A DNA stretch of 64,000 nt from CAYMUL01 sp964393605. Lineage in GTDB: Bacteria; Bacteroidota; Ignavibacteria; Ignavibacteriales; Ignavibacteriaceae. The stretch covers positions 1-64,000 of the forward strand of contig CAYMUL010000006.1 of NCBI GenBank assembly GCA_964393605.1. The letters are read 5' to 3'. The notes under the pieces were generated by a model. The model made no database searches and was not told where the DNA came from. It saw nothing but the letters and a program-made list of their open reading frames with translations. Positions 59,455 through 64,000 of the stretch are shown one piece after another (position 1 is the stretch's first letter; every line of letters begins with the position of its first letter). The translations under genes were made by a program, and so were the position numbers.

Positions 59455-61326
59455 TTGAGGAAGAAATTGTATTTGAAATTTTTTGGAGATAATGAAATTT
59501 TTAGCTCCGTCCTGCCGCCGAGAGATTCCATTGAGGAAAAGTACAAGTGGAAAATTGAAGATATTTATAAGAGTAACGATGAATGGGAAAATAAATTTCG
59601 ATGGGTAGAAAACAATCTTGGAAACTATCAAAGTTTTGAAGGAAAGATTCTACACTCTGCAAAACAACTTTTGAGTTGCCTTAAGTATGATGAATCAATC
59701 GGCATTGAATTGGAGCGGTTGTATCTCTATGCGATGCTATTAAAGGATAGCGATTTAACCATTCAAGAAAATCTCTCTCGTGAACAAAAAATAAAATCGC
59801 TTTATGCAAAAGCATCTGCGGCGGTTTCCTTCATCAAACCGGAATTGCTGAGCTCATCGTACGAAAAAGTTTTACAATTTCTTGGTGAAGAAAAAGAACT
59901 CGAAATTTATCGCCATTATTTTGATGATCTTTTCAGGGAAAAACCTCATACACTTTCGAAAGAGAGTGAAGAGATTTTGGCTTTCTCGAGCGAAGTGCTT
60001 TCCGGTCCGTATGAAACATTTTCTATTTTTACAAACGCGGATTTGAAATTTGAAGATGCGAAAGATGATGGCGAAAATAAAATCCCGGTCTCACACGGAA
60101 AATATTATGCAGCACTTTATTCTAATGATAGAACTTTACGTCGCACGGTTACAGAATCTTATTACAAACCATTCAAAGAATATTCATCAACAATTTCGAG
60201 TATCTTACTTTCATCTTTAAAAGGAAATATCTTCACTGCAAAAGTGCGAAAATATAATTCTGCACGTGAAGCATCTCTTTCCAAGAATAATATTCCTATT
60301 GAAGTTTATGATAAATTAATTTCAAGCGTGAGCGACAATATTTCAACAATGCATCGTTGGACTGCTTTGAAAAAAAAGATGCTGAGGGTAGAACAATTAT
60401 TCCCGTACGATTCTTATGTTTCTGTCTTCAATGAAAAGCTGGAAAAAAAATATTCTTACGACGATTCGATGAATATTGTAGTTGACTCACTTCAATTAAT
60501 GGGAGATGAATATCTTTCTGCATTAAAAACTGCTTTCAACGAAAGATGGATTGATGTTTTCGAAACGAAAGGGAAAAGAAGCGGCGCATATTCTTCTGGA
60601 ACAACTTTCGGCGTGCATCCTTACGTGCTTCTAAATTGGAATGATCAGTTAAATGATGTTTTTACTCTTACACATGAAATGGGGCATAACATGCACTCAT
60701 ATTTTACGGGACGAAATCAACCATACTGCTATGCAAACTATTCAATATTTTTAGCGGAAGTTGCTTCTACGTTTAATGAATCTTTGTTACTTGAATTTTT
60801 AATAAATAATTCTAAAGATGATGAAGAAAAATTATTCCTCTACGAAAAGTATTTAAATAATGTAACGACAACTTTCTTCCGACAAACTATGTTTGCGGAG
60901 TTTGAGAAAATGCTTTATCAAAAAATTGAATCGGGAAATTTTCCAACTGCAACGGAACTTTGTACAGATTACAAAGATGTGTATCAAAAATATTGGGGAA
61001 AAGAAATGCACGTTACCGAAGATGAATCTTTCACGTGGGCGCGCATTCCGCATTTTTATTATAACTTTTATGTGTATCAATACGCCACGGGTTTTGCCGC
61101 TTCGGAATATCTCGTTCAACTTGTGAAATCGGAAGGCGCACCTGCCGTAAATCGATACTTAAATTTTTTAAAATCGGGTAACTCAAAATATTCAATTGAT
61201 ATATTAAAAGATGCGGGTGTAGATATGCTTTCATCTCAACCGATTCTTGCCGTAATTAAAAAAATGAATATTGTACTTGACGAGATTGAAAAAATTTTAG
61301 AAAAAAGAAATGAGAGACATTCATGA
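59455..61326 (+). CDS. pepF: Oligoendopeptidase F-type M3 metallopeptidase
   Basis: A 623-residue zinc peptidase of the M3B family. The active site is HEMGH (His407, Glu408, His411, counting from 59455) with the third ligand Glu in FLAEVASTFNESLL further on. N-terminal LPPRDSIEEKYKWKIEDIY is typical of PepF. It degrades oligopeptides of about 7-17 residues in the cytosol. No ATG fits: TTG 59455 is given, but TTG 59467 has gagg 6 bases upstream and may be the true start. It overlaps the next gene by 4 bases. Confidence 0.92.
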   Translation: MRKKLYLKFFGDNEIFSSVLPPRDSIEEKYKWKIEDIYKSNDEWENKFRWVENNLGNYQSFEGKILHSAKQLLSCLKYDESIGIELERLYLYAMLLKDSDLTIQENLSREQKIKSLYAKASAAVSFIKPELLSSSYEKVLQFLGEEKELEIYRHYFDDLFREKPHTLSKESEEILAFSSEVLSGPYETFSIFTNADLKFEDAKDDGENKIPVSHGKYYAALYSNDRTLRRTVTESYYKPFKEYSSTISSILLSSLKGNIFTAKVRKYNSAREASLSKNNIPIEVYDKLISSVSDNISTMHRWTALKKKMLRVEQLFPYDSYVSVFNEKLEKKYSYDDSMNIVVDSLQLMGDEYLSALKTAFNERWIDVFETKGKRSGAYSSGTTFGVHPYVLLNWNDQLNDVFTLTHEMGHNMHSYFTGRNQPYCYANYSIFLAEVASTFNESLLLEFLINNSKDDEEKLFLYEKYLNNVTTTFFRQTMFAEFEKMLYQKIESGNFPTATELCTDYKDVYQKYWGKEMHVTEDESFTWARIPHFYYNFYVYQYATGFAASEYLVQLVKSEGAPAVNRYLNFLKSGNSKYSIDILKDAGVDMLSSQPILAVIKKMNIVLDEIEKILEKRNERHS

Positions 61327-62339
61327 AAATTTATTCCAAACTTGAACTTAACAATCATTGGCAATCACTAACTTATGATGACATAAGTTTAATCCCGAAA
61401 GAAATCTCGGAAGTGAAATCGAGAAATGAATCAAATGTGCAAACAGAATTTCTCGGGAAAAATTTAAACGTTCCCGTACTTTCCTCGCCGATGGATTCCG
61501 TTACCGGCATTGAAATGTGCAAAGAATTGAATTCATTGGGTTGCATAGGAATTCTGAATAGATTCGATTCATCTTTAGATGAAATTCTTTCCACAAAAAA
61601 TAGTTTGGATGGAATTACCGCAGTATCGATTGGTTTAACGACCGAAGAAAAAGTAATTGAAAAATTAGTAGCAAAAAAAATGTTGCTTTGCCTCGATACT
61701 GCAAATGCGAGTAACAGAGAAGTTCTAAAAAAATCAGAAAACATTAAAAAGAAATTCGATGTGAAATTAATCGTCGGAAATATTGCTCACAGCGCAATGC
61801 TTGCAGATCTGGAAAACTCCGGTGCTGATGCCGTGCGTGTTGGAATCGGTAGCGGTAGCGTTTGTACAACTTCAATTCAAACCGGAATAGGAATTGGGCA
61901 AGTCTCCTCGTTGCTCGATGTTTTTTTTACTCGTGAAGAAAAAAAATTAAAAATAAAAATTATCGCAGACGGTGGAATAAAAAGCGCTGGAGATTGCGCA
62001 AAAGCATTGGCTCTCGGCGCCGATATTGTCATGCTCGGTAGGATGCTTGCCGGAACAAAAGAAACGCCCGGTGAAATAATAAAATATAACGGGCAACTTT
62101 GGAAAAAGTATCGCGGCTCGGCTTCTTTCGGTGTGAAAATGAAAAATGAATTTATCGAAGGTGAAGAAACTATGGTGGCTTACAAAGGCTCGGTCAGAAA
62201 TGTTATCAATGGAATTTCTGACGGTGTGAAAAGCGCAATGAGTTACATGAATTGCAAAAACATAAAAGATTTACAAGCGACTGAATCATTCGCTATTTTG
62301 AGCAACAGTTCATATTTAGAACGTCTTCCAAAAATTTAA
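61323..62339 (+). CDS. IMP dehydrogenase / GMP reductase family enzyme, no CBS domains
   Basis: A 338-residue TIM-barrel enzyme. N-terminal LTYDDISLIPKEISEVKSR, then LSSPMDSVTGIEM, and the catalytic loop IGSGSVCTTSIQTGIG with Cys181. The barrel end has IIADGGIKSAGDCAKALALG. There are no CBS domains and the flap (YRGSASFGVKMKN to MVAYKG) is short, which favours GMP reductase (GuaC) or a compact IMP dehydrogenase; I cannot decide which. The gene overlaps pepF (ATGA), and guaA is also in the window. Confidence 0.8.
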   Translation: MKIYSKLELNNHWQSLTYDDISLIPKEISEVKSRNESNVQTEFLGKNLNVPVLSSPMDSVTGIEMCKELNSLGCIGILNRFDSSLDEILSTKNSLDGITAVSIGLTTEEKVIEKLVAKKMLLCLDTANASNREVLKKSENIKKKFDVKLIVGNIAHSAMLADLENSGADAVRVGIGSGSVCTTSIQTGIGIGQVSSLLDVFFTREEKKLKIKIIADGGIKSAGDCAKALALGADIVMLGRMLAGTKETPGEIIKYNGQLWKKYRGSASFGVKMKNEFIEGEETMVAYKGSVRNVINGISDGVKSAMSYMNCKNIKDLQATESFAILSNSSYLERLPKI

Positions 62340-62349
62340 AGGAGTTAAA

Positions 62350-64000
62350 ATGAAATCCGGAATTTTCTATTTAGTAATTTTTTTCTCATTAATTTCTTTT
62401 GCGCAGAAAAGAAATTTTACTCTCGATGATATCTACAAAGTGAAAAACGTTGGGGCACCTGCTTTATCAAACGATGGAAGTAAAATAGTTTTTGCTGTTA
62501 CAAAATATGATATGCAGAAGGGTAAAAGCAAAACCGAAATTTTTCTAATGAACAGTGATGGCAAAAATCTGAAACAGCTTCAAATTAAAGAGGGAAATCC
62601 TTATTCACCGTTTTGGGGAAAGGATAACAACTACGTTTTTTATTTCAAGTATATCGATGGCGAATCAAATTTGCTAAAGTATGATTTGCAAAATGATAGT
62701 TCGATTTCCGTTTTGAAATATTATCCGGGAATAGATGAATTGCAAATTTCAAATGACGGAAGTAAAACAATTTTTTCTTCAAAAGTTTATCCCGATTGCG
62801 GTGCTGATGAAGAATGTAATAAAGAAAATATCGAAGCCGCCGAAGAGAATCCTCTCCAAGCTTATCTTGCCGATGAACTGCTTTATCGTCACTGGACTTC
62901 TTTCGACGAAGGAAAATATTCTCATCTGATTTTGAAAAAATTCGAGGAAGAAAAATTTGTCGATCTAACACCCGGAAATTTTCACTCACCTATTTTTTCT
63001 CTGGGAGGAGTTGGGTTTAATTTTTCTCACGATGACTTAAAAATTGCATTTGTTTCTAATAGAGAAAAAGATCAAGCATCAACAACAAACGCAGATGTTT
63101 GGCTATTGGATTTAACTTCCAATGAAATTGAAAATATTACAACTCAGAATAAAGCATGGGATGGTTCGCCTATTTTTTCACCCGATGGAAAATATCTCGC
63201 ATACTTAAAACAAGATCGCCCCGGTTTCGAATCGGATATTTTCACAATTGTACTTTACGACCTTAAAACAAAAACTCATAGAAATATCTCTTCAAATTTT
63301 GATAACGCGATAAATGAAATTCAATGGTCGCTCGATTCAAAGCAAATTTATTTTACTGCGGATGTGCAGGGTTACTCGCCTCTATATCGGATTGATGTTC
63401 AATCGCAAAAGATTGAAAAAATTTCTAACAACGTTGCAATCGGAGGATTTACAATTGCTCCGAATGGTAAATCAATTTTTTATACCTACAGACTGATGAA
63501 CAAACCTGCGGAGATTTATAAATTCGATTTTGATTCGAAGAAAGAAACTCAGCTTACTTTTTACAATAAAGAATTATTAGAAGCGGTTGATTTCAGACCT
63601 GTAGAGCAATTATGGATTACAGGCGCCGACAATAAACCTGTGCATATGCTTTTAGTTAAACCTCACAATTTTGATCCGCAAAAAAAATATCCGTTGGTTA
63701 TCAATGTTCATGGCGGTCCGCAGGGACAGTGGATGGATGCATATCGCGGCGATGGACAACTTTACGCCGGTTATGGTTACGTAACTGCATTTCCGAATCC
63801 GCACGGCTCACGCGGCTATGGGCAAGCATATACGGATCAGATATCCGGAGATTGGGGCGGAAATGTTTTTGAAGATATAATTTGCGTGCGCGATTCACTT
63901 TCAAAACTTAGCTTCATCGATACAAATAGAATTGGTGCAATGGGCTGGTCTTACGGTGGATATATGATGAATTGGTTGCAGGCAAAAGCACCGGAAAAAT
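62350..64000 (+). CDS. S9 family serine peptidase (5' part, cut by window end)
   Basis: At least 550 residues; the gene runs off the right edge. A signal peptide (MKSGIFYLVIFFSLISFAQ) is followed by a beta-propeller-type region (GAPALSNDGSKIVFAVTKYD and several SPDGKY-type blades) and the start of the alpha/beta-hydrolase domain. The nucleophile is Ser534 in GWSYGGYM. NPHGSRGYGQAY matches acylaminoacyl-peptidase/DPP-IV-like (S9C) enzymes. The Asp and His of the triad lie beyond the window. Start ATG with ggagttaaa upstream, 10 bases after the previous gene. Likely periplasmic peptide degradation. Confidence 0.93.
   Translation, partial: MKSGIFYLVIFFSLISFAQKRNFTLDDIYKVKNVGAPALSNDGSKIVFAVTKYDMQKGKSKTEIFLMNSDGKNLKQLQIKEGNPYSPFWGKDNNYVFYFKYIDGESNLLKYDLQNDSSISVLKYYPGIDELQISNDGSKTIFSSKVYPDCGADEECNKENIEAAEENPLQAYLADELLYRHWTSFDEGKYSHLILKKFEEEKFVDLTPGNFHSPIFSLGGVGFNFSHDDLKIAFVSNREKDQASTTNADVWLLDLTSNEIENITTQNKAWDGSPIFSPDGKYLAYLKQDRPGFESDIFTIVLYDLKTKTHRNISSNFDNAINEIQWSLDSKQIYFTADVQGYSPLYRIDVQSQKIEKISNNVAIGGFTIAPNGKSIFYTYRLMNKPAEIYKFDFDSKKETQLTFYNKELLEAVDFRPVEQLWITGADNKPVHMLLVKPHNFDPQKKYPLVINVHGGPQGQWMDAYRGDGQLYAGYGYVTAFPNPHGSRGYGQAYTDQISGDWGGNVFEDIICVRDSLSKLSFIDTNRIGAMGWSYGGYMMNWLQAKAPEK

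Overview
The window is an AT-rich, tightly packed stretch of chromosome from a Gram-negative bacterium of the Bacteroidota/Chlorobiota superphylum. It most resembles the Ignavibacteria lineage; this is inferred from gene families, not from a search. The signs are a PorV/PorQ-type barrel beside a large secreted protein with a type IX-like C-terminal tail, a TonB receptor with an N-terminal carboxypeptidase-regulatory-like domain, a Kdo/Lpt lipopolysaccharide operon, separate secD and secF, TAnnTTTG-like promoter motifs and frequent TTG/GTG starts. No rRNA, tRNA, CRISPR array, integrase or transposase gene was seen.

Layout. 1-298: gene-free, with a 55-bp direct repeat and repeats of the 'cgcaaag' type. 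0.3-3.3 kb: MarC-family membrane protein, an atypical SDR protein without the usual catalytic Tyr/Lys, and a COG2509-like FAD protein. 3.4-10.8 kb: TonB-dependent receptor, 1181-residue secreted protein and PorV-like barrel, closed by a terminator. 10.9-12.8 kb: a 2-kb accessory insert with a DUF5678-like protein, a retropepsin/SEC-C protein and a convergent HEPN/MNT pair. 12.8-21.5 kb: efp-accB-accC-gcvH, a CgeB-like glycosyltransferase, guaA, a TPR protein, an LpoA-like TPR/binding-fold protein and radC. 21.6-23.7 kb: coiled-coil lipoprotein, LysM protein, phoH. 23.7-24.25 kb: a 600-bp block of palindromes. 24.25-32.2 kb: mazG (opposite strand), then ridA, membrane acyltransferase, ruvB, kdsA, kdsD, lptC, lptA-like and lptB. 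32.2-33.6 kb: an AAA/DUF4143 ATPase behind three palindromes spaced exactly 40 bp apart. 33.7-38.7 kb: LolA-like protein, two FtsX/LolCE-type permeases, a LolD/MacB-type ATPase and an outer-membrane barrel candidate. 38.7-45.3 kb: prmA, a KamA-family radical SAM enzyme convergent with a PLP aminotransferase, an orphan histidine kinase and purA. 45.5-55.5 kb: a signalling cluster with an ECF sigma factor, a zinc-less anti-sigma factor, two STAS proteins, one RsbW-like kinase and three SpoIIE/PP2C phosphatases with different sensory halves. 55.5-64 kb: small lipoprotein, secF, secD, pepF-type oligopeptidase, a short IMPDH/GMP-reductase family enzyme and an S9 peptidase cut by the window end.

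How the parts fit. Much of the window builds and serves the envelope: Kdo synthesis and LPS export, a Lol-like ABC system, SecDF, and a TonB receptor/secreted protein/PorV set that looks like one export or uptake unit. Housekeeping operons (EF-P with acetyl-CoA carboxylase, guanine and adenine nucleotide synthesis, RuvB) run between them. The parts that most deserve attention are the 45.5-55.5 kb partner-switching cluster, the retropepsin/DUF5678 plus HEPN/MNT insert, the 40-bp-phased palindromes before the DUF4143 ATPase, and the 42.4-42.8 kb gap with a strong hairpin and a near-perfect Shine-Dalgarno in front of a 12-codon ORF.
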